A stretch of DNA of 64,000 nucleotides, from positions 2,502,501-2,566,500 of the forward strand of contig NC_056417.1 in the NCBI RefSeq assembly GCF_905147365.1. The letters run 5' to 3'. The notes under the pieces were generated by a model. That model was not told the DNA's origin and ran no database searches. It was given only the letters and a program-made list of their open reading frames with translations. Below are positions 11,841-21,999 of this stretch, piece after piece. This DNA comes from Aricia agestis. Taxonomy: Eukaryota; Arthropoda; Insecta; Lepidoptera; Lycaenidae. The position numbers were made by a program, and so were the translations under genes. Position 1 is the stretch's first letter. Every line of letters starts with the position of its first letter.

Positions 11841-12140
11841 TTTTTATGAAATAAGGGGGCAAACGAGCATACGGGTCACCTGATGGAAAACAACTTCCGT
11901 CGCCCATGGACACTCGCAGCATCAGAAGGGAATAGGGTAATAGGGAGGGTAGGGATGGGAAGGGAAGGAAATAAGGGAGGGTAAGGAAGGGAATAGGGTA
12001 GGGGATTGGGCCTCCGGTAAACTCACTCACTCGGCGAAACACAGCGCAAGCGCTGTTTCACGCCGGTTTTCTGTGAGAACGTGGTATTTCTCCGGTCGAG
12101 CCGGCCCATTCGTGCCGAAGCATGGCTCTCCCACGTATAA
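11841..12140 (-). mobile_element. poly(A)-tailed SINE-like family, copy 1
   Basis: Read on the minus strand the family starts near TACGTGGGAGAGCCATGC and ends GCCCCCTTATTTCAT plus A-run. It has a CCCTTCCC-rich middle and two GC hairpins (CAGCGCTTGCGCTG and the CCGG-rich start). No tRNA A/B boxes are evident, so the promoter origin is unknown. This copy is preceded on its A side by an AT repeat. Confidence 0.75.
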
Positions 12141-12169
12141 AATATATGGCTGTTTTGTGTGTGACTATA

Positions 12170-12275
12170 GTCAGAACACGTACGAGTACCTTAAGGCCAA
12201 CCGCAAGAAATTATTCCACGGTAAAAACGGTGGGTTTTTGCCGTGGAAAAACCCACCGTTTTTGCCGTGAAAACT
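12170..12275. repeat. inverted and direct CACGGYAAAAACGGTGGG units
   Basis: Three related copies: CACGGTAAAAACGGTGGGTT, then its inverse, then a partial third (TTTTTGCCGTG). It lies just beyond the repeat at 11841-12140. Confidence 0.55.
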
Positions 12276-13639
12276 TTTTCATATTGCACTGTGCAAGTGT
12301 GCATGCACATCATGAAACAAACATAGCGGAACATAACATTATGTTCCAATATAATATTATGCAATGTTACTGATAGTGACATCTCTCTTGCTGGCCTTTG
12401 TTTCTCCATTTCTTCCTTTATGGTCTCTACCTGAATCACTTCTCCAGCGCCGTAAATAGGGCGGTGCCACAGGTGCCCAGGCACAGGGCGTAGACTCTGG
12501 GGGGGCGCAAGAATGGCCTGACCAGGCAGGATTCAGGACTATAATTTTTTCGGTTTGCTCCTGATAAGTTCCCGCTGCGTCCCTACTCTCTAGTGCTCGA
12601 TTCCAACAATAAAATAGGTCTATATATTACTCTGGGTACCTATAATATAATATCGAAAATAAAACAAGAACCTAGTTGTAGAAGCTCGCACAGGGCGCAA
12701 AAAAGGCTGTTTACGGCACTGCACTTCTCTGAGTACATCACAAATAATACAATATAAACAGGAGTACATGCTTATAGACTACTTCGCAATCATAAAACTT
12801 TTATTATGAACCCCATCTAGCCCCCATTAAGAGGTCTATGATTCTTGTTTAAAAGTTAAAAAGCAGGGAGATTTAAAAGTATCGAGCAATTATTAGCACC
12901 CGCGCTACCATCCCTCGTAATGACCAATTATGGCGTGTGTCGTTACGCTAATATGACCGCCATTTTGAAAAATCCCCGCCCCTGATTGGCCAATTTAGCT
13001 CGCGTCCCGGGAAAATAAACTGCGTGTACACTCGCCGACAGATCAAATGTTATTTTTTTCTATTCGTCGTTCATATTACGTAAATAGTGAGGTTACGCCA
13101 AAATAAGTAAATACCTAAGGGTGGGTTGCACCAGAGGCATAGTTATAGTTAAGGTAATAAGGTTATCACTTATCATCAAATATGGCGTCCATCTGAAGTT
13201 TTGGATGTGGTCACTCACTAGTCACTACACTAAAAATTTTTCGCTGATACTAGAAATTTACTTTTATTATTTGGCAAGATTTTGAGATTTTTAATTGGGG
13301 GGGGGGGGGGGGGGGGGATGTCCCCTGTGCCCCCCCCCCCCCCCTTCGGACCGCGCCTGAACACCACTTTGAACTTCAAAATCATGTCGAAATCGGAAAG
13401 AATCGACTAACCAATTTTACGGCCTTAAAATCGCGTCGTGTACATCAGGCATAAGCGATTACTTTTTCCAGGTAAAATTAAATCGTAATTTAGGAGGGTT
13501 TCCGAGAACGTCAAAGATTAAAGGCTTGTTCGTTAGCGCATTGACTGGTTAAGCCGAGGTAAAGCCGATTTTTTGGTTAACCGAATAGATTTAATTAAAT
13601 AAATAAAAGGAGTATTTTGCTTTTTAATCAAAGTATTGC

Positions 13640-13999
13640 GGGGTGAGCGTCCGTGGCCTAATGGGTAGACTTTCGGTTCGCACTCCTAGAGGGTGCAGGT
13701 TCGATCCCGGGTGGAGGCGTGTACCTATGAGACATTTTCTGATCTCAAGTACATAATATGGACGCTCTTACGGTGAAGGAAGACATCGTGAGGAAACCCG
13801 CACATAGTTGGTCCCAGACGGATTGACTAGTTCTTTCCTCTGGACTAGGCCGACTATGATGCGAGAATGCCGTATGCGCTTGGGCAACCATACGGACATT
13901 TAAAAATCTTGTCCCAGGCACTATAGTATTTGAGGAGTGGTTACTTCGCTCTGAAAATACTGTATAAATCATCCACAACGGATGTAAAGGCCTTTTTTT
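13640..13999 (+). mobile_element. tRNA-derived SINE
   Basis: Pol III A box (TGGCCTAATGG, 13654-13664) and B box (GGTTCGATCCC, 13698-13708) are at tRNA spacing. They are followed by a non-tRNA body containing a CGGTGAAGGAAGACATCGTG segment common in lepidopteran SINEs (recalled) and a T-rich end. There is no acceptor-stem pairing, so this is not a functional tRNA. Confidence 0.7.
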
Positions 14000-14087
14000 T
14001 TGCGGGTTAAATATAAATTCTTTTTCGACAGAATTTGGATATTAATTGCCGCATTTGTAAATTAACACGATTATTAATAGTCAAGTT

Positions 14088-14334
14088 CAGCCTGCCTAGC
14101 ATACGCCAACGAGATATCTCACTCTACATGTTTTCTCGATGTTTGATGGTTTGTCTCTTCATCTCTATTGACCTTAGCATGACAAACATTTTTTCTCGCG
14201 TAGATCTATCATCGAAATAACACATTTTTTATAGAGTTCTGTCGAGATAATGTCGAGATTTTGACATTATGAGACGAGTAGTTTTTAATTATCTCGAGAA
14301 TGATATATCTCGATGGCGTATGCTAGGCAGGCTG
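14088..14334. mobile_element. MITE with TIR CAGCCTGCCTAGCATACGCC
   Basis: The outer 20 bases are an exact inverted pair. Inside, further inverse GAGATATCTC and TCTCGA-type stretches continue the arms with gaps. Confidence 0.7.
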
Positions 14335-14863
14335 GAAGTACTTGACGTGTTGATGCTACCAGACAACAAAAATATACGTGGTTTCTGTAAGTAGGTACTT
14401 ACATGATAATATAAAATATATTCTAAGGAAGGATTCAAACCTTGATATAAATTCTAAACCTTAAGCGTCTTTTTCTGCTAAGCCACAGAGGTCGCGTAAT
14501 AAGATCATATTTTAAAAATAAAATAGATTTAAAAATATTTTAAAGTACAAAATTCTTATAGACCTTAAAAAGTATACAAAACAGAAGCTATTAAATTCAA
14601 CGCCTCAGCGTCGCTATGAAAAAAAACACAGTGTCACTATTTTCCTGCGGGTAGGTGAAAATATGGCGCGCTGTCATCGTGTTGATTGAATTTGTCCCGC
14701 CCCCCCCCCCCCCCCCCCTCCCCCCTCGCCAGAGCACGGTCACCTTGTTCCTTTTTTAAAATTGCATGAGGTCAGATGTAACATGTTGTTATTTTTAGGG
14801 TTGACAGGCGTGACATTTTTAGAATTTTTTATTTCAACAATAATGATATTAATTATCTTTTTA

Positions 14864-15005
14864 GGGTTCCGTTCCCAATTAAAGGTAACAACAGGACCCT
14901 ATTACTAAGACTTCGTTGTCTGTCCGTCTGTCCGTCCGTCTGTCAGTCCGTCTATCAGTCCGTCTGTCCGTCCGTCTGTCCGTCCGCCTATCCGTCCGTC
15001 TGTCC
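14864..15005 (-). repeat. end of the GGTTCCGTACC-terminated repeat with expanded GTCTGTCC array
   Basis: Reverse orientation. AGGGTTCCGTTCC at 14864 is followed by AGGACCCTATTACTAAGAC and a 90-base array of GTCTGTCCGTCC units (14917-15003), longer than in any other copy here. Confidence 0.6.
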
Positions 15006-15534
15006 GCTGGGCGACCGCCCAGGGCGCCAGATAAAAAGGGGCGCCGCCTATTTTTAGCACTACCAGTACCAGCAGCCTGGGCGCCGAGGAAATTTCGCCC
15101 AAAGCACTGGTACCTAGTGCTAAAACCAGCCCTAACCATGGTACGTCTCCATCGACCGGCCCATTCGTGCCGTCGTATATACATATATAGCAACAGCACT
15201 TTACCGAAACTGAAACTTTTCACTTCGTTTTAATGCTGGATCAATCACTTTCGATGGTACTCTACAATGTTTTACAGCAAAACGATCCTTATGCCAACGG
15301 AATACGGTGTATAATGTAATTAGTGAGCTTAATTACCGTTATTGGTTCAGCATTGAAGAGAAACGCTTTCAGATGAAGTGGCATTGAAAGAGATAGGTCA
15401 ATATCGTATCAATTCAGATTTTTACGTCAAAAAGGGGAACATATTTTTCGTATTTTCCAAATTTTAAAGATTAAGTAGTACTTAGTAGTTAGTAATATCT
15501 ACCTATATAGGTAGAGATACTCCTGCCGAGCTAG

Positions 15535-15839
15535 CACGGCCACCAGTAGAAATGCGAAAGTACAGACAAACTGTGGAGATAAACTTAACGTGAAGTTCCG
15601 ATCTTTTTTTCGTTCCGAAAAATTCAATTAAAATGCCACTTTATGACAGATAGTCCTAAAAATTCAAATAATATATCCTACTTTATGACAAAGTATATTA
15701 TAGTCTGTCATAAAGTGGCATTTTAATTAAATTTTTGTCGGTCGCAATTAGCCGCGGCAAAGATCGGAACGGACCTTAAGTTTATGTCCACAGTTTGTCC
15801 ATACCTTCGCATTTCTACTGGTGGCCGTGCTAGCCCGGC
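15535..15839. mobile_element. MITE (CCAGTAGAAATGCGAAAGTA family), copy 1
   Basis: Long inverted arms (GCTAGCACGGCCACCAGTAG outwards, ATGCCACTTTATGACA inwards). The centre is TATATTATAG-like. The same family is at 58448-58782. Confidence 0.75.
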
Positions 15840-15886
15840 TGGGCGTGAAGACTTAACAGACAGACACACTTTCGCATTTATAATAT

Positions 15887-16340
15887 TGTTACGGACACAC
15901 AGAGTCAAACCAGGGTCAAACCAGCGCAACTTATTGAAGAACCGCAGGCAGGGTAAATCCGCTATTCGATACTAGATGGCGTTAGGCTTCTAGAAATATT
16001 CCACACTTGTTTACGCGAATCGGGCTCATTCTGGAAATGAATGTTCCGGAATATTCTAAGATTCGATCCGGCCCATATAAATAGTCGCAGGCAGACCGCA
16101 GACGGGCCGGTTATTCAGTTTAGTCTGAGCGTTCTTCAAGGCGACTTCGAAGTGAAAACAAGTGATCAATAGTGAGTGAACCAGTGAAACCTACGACTTG
16201 GCTACGACCTAGGACAGTGATAGTGCTAAGTGTTTGGACCTAGTGCTTAGTGCTTAGACCTAGTGGTGTGAATAAAGTCTCCAAAAGAGTCAGCAGGTCT
16301 TTCTCTACAAATCCTTCGAACGCTAGCACGTAATATAACA
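15887..16340 (+). mobile_element. probable solo LTR (Gypsy-type)
   Basis: A 454-base segment starts TGTTACGG and ends ATAACA (TG...CA), flanked by ATAT on both sides (15883-15886 and 16341-16344), a four-base duplication. It contains TATAAATAG at 16076-16084, an Inr-like TCAGTT at 16115, and AATAAA at 16271-16276, in the order expected of U3-R. No gag, pol or env sequence lies beside it, so recombination between LTRs is the simplest origin. The orientation follows the TATA and poly(A) signals. Confidence 0.55.
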
Positions 16341-16996
16341 ATATAATAGAATATAATATCGTTTTCGGCATCTGAACTGCCCCGGAGCATGGTGGACCGA
16401 CAGGATACGGAAACAGCCGAAGTTAAAAGCACTACAGTTCGACAAGACTTTATTTCAACGTGGGTGACATTGTGAGAACTGTCAAACACATGTCGGAAAT
16501 GACGTTTTTCTATGATAGAAGCGTTTAGTTCCTTTTCTCGCCACGTTCAAATAAAGGCTTGTTGAACTGTAGTACTAAGTCTACGTGCTTCGTGAATCAT
16601 CGGTTTTGTTCGGCTATATCCGTATCCATTCGGCCTGCCCTGCCTGCCCTGCCCCGGGGCAGTTCCAGATCACAGATGCCGAAAACGCTATTACTTAGTA
16701 TGGTTTTGACGTGAAGATTAATGATCTCATCAAACATCTCGATCAATAAACAAGTGTAATAGACCCTTAACGCCATCTTGTTAAGGCCGCAGTAAAAATG
16801 TTTTAACAATGTAAGTTCGGCTTTGTTTTAGTTACGAACTGCTAACGACACAAGTTCTATTACTTCGCTTTCATAAAACGACTAAGCGCGAAGAAATAAC
16901 TTTATGTCAAGTACCTACAAAGTATTTTCAAAAAGGTATGAAAGAAAAACTAAATTTTTTCGAGAAAATGGTCGGTCTGATATTGAAACAAATAAT

Positions 16997-17493
16997 CGGC
17001 CGAGTGCAAGAGAGGCCAAGGGTTCCGTTCCATTATAAACAAAAATAGGAAATAAATGTGTTTTTTTGTATGGGAGCCCTTAATTATTTATTTTATTTAA
17101 ATTTTATTATAAAATATTAAAGTAAGTATTTAAAACACAATTGTGTATTTATTGAATACAGTAGGGCCTCGGTAATCCGGACTCCCGCTTCAAATTCAAA
17201 TTCGCAAAAAATCACGTTTATTGTATGGCCTCCCTTAAATATTTTATTTATTTTATTTTTAGTACCTATTTGTTGTTAAAGCGGCAACAGAAATACATAT
17301 CTAATCTGTGAAAAAAAAGCTACCGTTTTTCAGTTACAGCTTGGAGACAGACAGACGGACAGACAGACATCGAAGTCTTAAAGCTTGACCGCTGTAAAGA
17401 GTCGACCCACGTAGCATACTCGTAGCATACTTTTAGTACGCTACGAGGAGTAATAGGGTCCCGTTTTTAACCTTTGGGTACGGAACCCTGAAA
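16997..17493 (+). repeat. full GGTTCCGTACC-terminated repeat with insertion
   Basis: Both ends are present: AAGGGTTCCGTTCC at 17018 and TTTGGGTACGGAACCCTG ending at 17492. Near 17375-17440 it carries an extra segment with CGTAGCATACTCGTAGCATAC, absent from the other copies. Confidence 0.6.
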
Positions 17494-17623
17494 ATCATGA
17501 AAATAGAATTTTATTCATTTGACTGAAAACATGTTTTTGTTTTCAACACTTCCTTTTGCGCAGAGTAGGTAACACGTTTTTAATTCCCACTTGCCATGAA
17601 AATTGACGGTTATTTTATCTTCT

Positions 17624-17660
17624 GGGGGGGGGGGGGCAGTTGCCCCCCCCCCCCCCCCCC
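17624..17660. repeat. poly-G / poly-C inverted tract
   Basis: G13, then CAGTT, then C18 interrupted only at TG. Comparable tracts are at 13297-13344 (G21 and C15), 14700-14718 (C19), 6571-6590 and 29957-29990. They are followed by similar words such as GGGTACGCYCATG, so they belong to one repeat family. Confidence 0.8.
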
Positions 17661-17929
17661 TGCCCCTACCTGGGTACGCTCATGAATAAATATTATTATT
17701 ATTCTCAATATGCCGCGTTCTATGGCCCTTTAAGGGTCCATTTCTCACAAGTCTAAAATCTCTTGTGAGTTATGGCATTACATATTCTCCCTTATAACTT
17801 ATAATTAACCGTGTGGTAGGGAAAGGGATGTCGTAAATCGGCATTAAAGTTTTAATGAATTTATATGTTTAGTTTGCCCCCAATTATATTGTAAAACGGT
17901 CTCCTTGTTAGCGATAGTTTTATTTATTT

Positions 17930-20275
17930 ATTTATTTATTTAAAACACTTTATGCAAATATTTACATAGGCGGGCTTAATGCCGTGTGGCATTCTCTACC
18001 AGCCAACCTTAGGGTGATGATGAAAGTGTAGAATAGGCGCATTCTAAGACTGAATTGGTTTAGACATTAAATAAAAAGTTATATAATTATTTTATACATA
18101 TTTTATCATAATAGACCTACATAAACCGTAATTACCTATTATACATACTAATACATTCTATAAGCTTATTATAATACCATACATAAGTTATACATAATTA
18201 AACTATATAAATAAGATATACCTACATAGAATAAGGAATTGAATTACTAAATGAAAATATGTAATATAATAATATATTTGTCAAATATGAATTCCAGTGG
18301 AACCTTAATCTAATTACTAATTATTATTCAACTGATTTAAATATAATTGACGAACTCTGCGTTTAAAAATATTTTTGTTAGGGGACATCCTGATTTCTTG
18401 GGGAAGGGCGTTCCAAAGGAGTATGGACTGTACATGGAAGGAGGAGTGGACAATACTGGAATTATGAGAGGGACAATGTAGTCGCAAGTTTTTGGATGAT
18501 CGAAGTTCCTGACTGTGGGTATTACTGAAAAATTCAAGGTGGGAAGATAAATATAGAGGAGCACTGGGAGAGTAAAGGAGAGAGTACAGCATACACAGTG
18601 CACGCAGTGAACGACGTTGACGAATTGGCAGCCATTGCAACTTAGATCGGTATTGAGAGACATGATCAAACTTACGAAGATTGAAAATGAACCTGATGCA
18701 GTTATTTAGCATACGGTCAAGTTTGTTAAGTAGTTCTTCACGGAGTTCGAAACAACAAACGTCACCGTAATCCAGTTGTGGAACTATAAGGGCTTGAACC
18801 AGCAGCGACTTTATATTAAAAGGTAAAAAGTTTTTTAGTCGATAAAGAGACCGCAAAGAGCCTGTCACCTTACGGCAGACGTTAGTAATGTGAGTACGCC
18901 AATCGAGACTGCTGTCTATATGTAGCCCGAGATCTTTAACACTGGAGCTAAAAGGGATGACACTATTACCAAAGACGACGGGTGGAAGGGCTCTAATATC
19001 GACTCGACTCATCAAGCGCGGACTGCCAATCAAGATGGCTTGACATTTACTGGCGTTTACATGCAGACCGAAATTTGCAGACCACGCATTTATAGCCTCC
19101 AAGTCCCGGTTCATATTCCTAATCGCAGCAGGTAACTCTTCAACCCTCTCTTGAATGTAAACCTGCAAATCATCGGCATAAAGGTGATACGCACAATGAA
19201 GTATAACCAAGGATATAAGATTAATAAATAGAGAAAACAAAAGGGGAGAGAGAATACCGCCTTGAGGTACACCAGCTTCAAGATCCACCCAACTAGAAGA
19301 GGAATCATCTAATCTTACACTCTGCTGGCGTCCTCGAAGATAGGAACAAAACCAATTTAAAACTTCGGGTGAGAGAATACGGGAAAGAATTGACAGAAGA
19401 ATGTCATGGTCGACGTTATTAAATGCGCTGGAAAAATCGATTAAAACTAAGACAGAAATTTTTGAGTTCTCCATGCCAGCCCTTACATCATTAGTTACTT
19501 TTTAACAAAGCAGAGGTGGTACTGTGCCCCGGTCTGAATCCAGATTGAAATGGTGAGAGGATTTTGTTTTGGATAACAAACGCGGAGAGCTGCTTTTGAA
19601 CACATGCTTCTAGAACCTTGGATAAATAGGGAAGAATAGAAATAGGGCGAAAATGGGACGGCTGTAATGGATAAGGGATTTTAGGTAAAGGACGAATATA
19701 GGCTTTACCCCATAGTTTAGGAAATGTAGAGTGCTCTATAGAAAAGTTAACAATGTGAGTAATAGCTGGCAAGAGTTCGTCGATAATAGGGAGTAACATC
19801 TGTCGACAGATGTTATCACAGCCAACGGCTTTAGAGCCAATGCGTTTAATGGTAGCTTTGATCTCACCCGGAGTAATTGGAGAAAAATGGAAAATTTCAT
19901 CGATAGCAAAAGGTAAACTTCCTAAATAGGCAATGGTTTGCCGTTTGGTTTGAGTATCCAATGCAATGCAAGAAGAAAAGTGGATGTTAATATCATTTAA
20001 GTTTATGGAGCTTTGCAAGTCACATTGACTCTGTTTGCCAATACCAATCGTGCCAAGGAATTTCCAAATGCTACCGGATGAAGAAGAGTATGATATTACA
20101 TTATTTAGAATATGTCGGCGTTTTGCGTTGCGTATCACCTGGTTACACCGATTTCTTGCAGCCTTAAAGTCGATCCAATTGTCTTCAGACCGATGAGACC
20201 TAAATTTGCGGAATGCCCGATCCCTGCGCCTCATAAGCAATTTAATTAGTTTTCGTTTGTTAAAAGCATATTAAA
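17930..20275 (-). mobile_element. 5'-truncated Jockey/CR1-type LINE with (AAAT)n tail
   Basis: On the minus strand the element starts inside the post-endonuclease region near 20275 and ends in an (AAAT)n tail at 17930-17950. The 3' UTR of about 370 bases ends in a segment near 17960-17990 that mentions a common lepidopteran LINE 3' end (inference). It is similar to but distinct from the element at 3497-6121: the tails differ, and the proteins match clearly only through the RT core. Confidence 0.82.
18317..20240 (-). pseudogene. LINE reverse transcriptase split by one frameshift
   Basis: Two frames, 20240-19491 (249 residues) and 19474-18317 (385 residues), together cover the RT core. The first has FRPISILPYLSKVLEACV and QSGFRPGHSTTSALL; the second has LIDFSSAF, GVPQGGILSPLLF and YADD (about 19175-19186). 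The break lies at the A-run (T5 on the plus strand, 19499-19503), where a single extra base accounts for the frame change. Otherwise the frame has no stops, so the copy is fairly young. Confidence 0.85.
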
Positions 20276-20493
20276 AATTACACGTCGTCCTGTTCAGGGA
20301 TTAGAAAATAGTTAAGTATAAATTAGTGAGCCCGTAAAATTATTGTCGGAAATTCTTTTAGAAGGTTTTTATTTAAATTTTTGTTTCCCCCGCCCCGTAT
20401 AGAATGAAATTGCGAGATTCGTATTAGGATAATAGTTACTGCAAAGTGCAATGTTTTCACGCTAGAGTGCAGCATCAGCATAGACTATAGAGG

Positions 20494-20657
20494 AAGGCCG
20501 GTATAAATAGTCAGTACTTAAGATGCGACTCGGTCTCAAGACGCGGTTCGGCTCTGTGATTGGTCCAAATTTTGACAGCCAACCAATCACAGAGCCTGAA
20601 CCGTGTCTTGAGACCGAGAGACCGATGCATCTTGAGTACTGACTTTATACCGGCCTT
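20494..20657. mobile_element. MITE with TIR AAGGCCGGTATAAA
   Basis: Arms of about 70 bases (AAGGCCGGTATAAATAGTCA and inverse; CTCTGTGATTGGT and inverse) around a 15-base loop. Confidence 0.75.
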
Positions 20658-21658
20658 AGTATAGACAGAAGCCCAGATAATTCAACTAATCACTAAATTC
20701 ACGGGCATAATATTACGCCATCGGCCATACTACACTGCAACCGCAAACCCTTAGGCCTTATCTTACCGTAACTTAAATTATCCGGACTTACCCTATATCC
20801 GAACTTATCTACCCTGAGCGGGCTGTCAAATTTTGCTGTGTTTTCTAATAAGTATTACGATACCGAAAGACGATTGACTTAAATGAAATTGAGATTTATT
20901 TTATCATTGTATATTTATCTGATATTTAGCTAACCGAAAACATGATTCACTTACTTTGACTCGATAGTTTTATTTTTCGAAATTATGAATCTTTCTGGCC
21001 TTTTTATCAAATATCTGTTACACTTATTGAGTTACTAGCATTAAATAACTTGCACTACTACAATCACACATTTTATAAAATAATAGCTAAAGGAAATATT
21101 ACTTAGTATTGTATTTAATTTTTAAGTAATCATCAAAAACATTTTTAGGACTTACGACCTTTACTTTCGTGCTATAATGCGGGAACCGTTGTTACGTGAT
21201 ATTGTTCACTATTAGCGGCAGCGTAAAGCACTTTGCCCGGGAGCACGATTCATGGAATCATTGTATCACGATTGGAAGATCGCGGTGGGTGTGGGCGGGG
21301 CTAGCGTTTTGTCTTTTGACAGTAGGCTCATAACAATCGCGATATAATACTGTATATTATGCTATTAGCGCCCTCTACCTTTACGTAATATTTCCTATAA
21401 AAAAACATATTCCTGCAATATTTATAGTGACCTCTATAATATACCTAGTACAAGAGTACCTACACAATATAAATTTTACATCGTTCTCGAACGTTCTACG
21501 AACGGCAATAGGTCGTGAATCTGTAATGGCGTCAGATTAACTCTTCCCCCGTCAAATTCAGCTCCATTAGTGTTTATTGTGTACGTGAAACGCATTTAAA
21601 TTGGCTAAGGAATAAGGAAGATCTACATTTCGTTCTGATGTTTTTGAATCTACAAGTA

Positions 21659-21978
21659 ATAATAATAACTCCCAAGTCCCACACCGGTTTCGGTGACGGT
21701 GGCCGGTTTCATTGAAATCGGGCCAGTTAAGCAGGAGTAATTCTATAGTGCCCAAGTGTGTGCGCAATACACAAGAGCACTCTCTATTACTTTTACTCTC
21801 ATAACCCGGGACGGGAGACCGACATGACTGGCGAGAGATAAGGCGCAGGACCGACTTTTTACATGCCCATGCGACGCATGGATCATCTTACTTGTCAGAC
21901 AATCAGGTGGTCAGAAATAACATGTTTCCAACTAATTCCAACGCGGGAATCGAACCCACGACCTCCGGAGTCGAGAGC
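21659..21978 (-). mobile_element. tRNA-derived SINE with TSD CTACAAGTA
   Basis: Minus-strand SINE. The head carries a Pol III B box (GGTTCGATTCC at 21946-21956) and the tail is a (TTA)n run near 21659-21667. A perfect nine-base duplication CTACAAGTA lies at 21650-21658 and 21979-21987. The A box is missing, so the copy is 5'-truncated. The body is about 85-90% like the copy at 7441 by eye. Confidence 0.75.
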
Positions 21979-21999
21979 CTACAAGTAGTACACAAAGGT

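Noticed and set aside
11524..12042. 172-codon open frame on the minus strand
   Set aside because: It spans a MITE arm, an AT microsatellite and a SINE-like repeat; Pro/Leu-rich part comes from the CCCTTCCC tract.
13653..13712. tRNA gene
   Set aside because: A and B boxes are present but there is no acceptor-stem pairing and a SINE body follows. The same applies to 62395-62455 and 21946-21978.
14879..15233. Frames with repeating DRRTDRRT or SVRLSVRL residues on both strands
   Set aside because: Translations of a GTCTGTCCGTCC simple array inside a repeat end.
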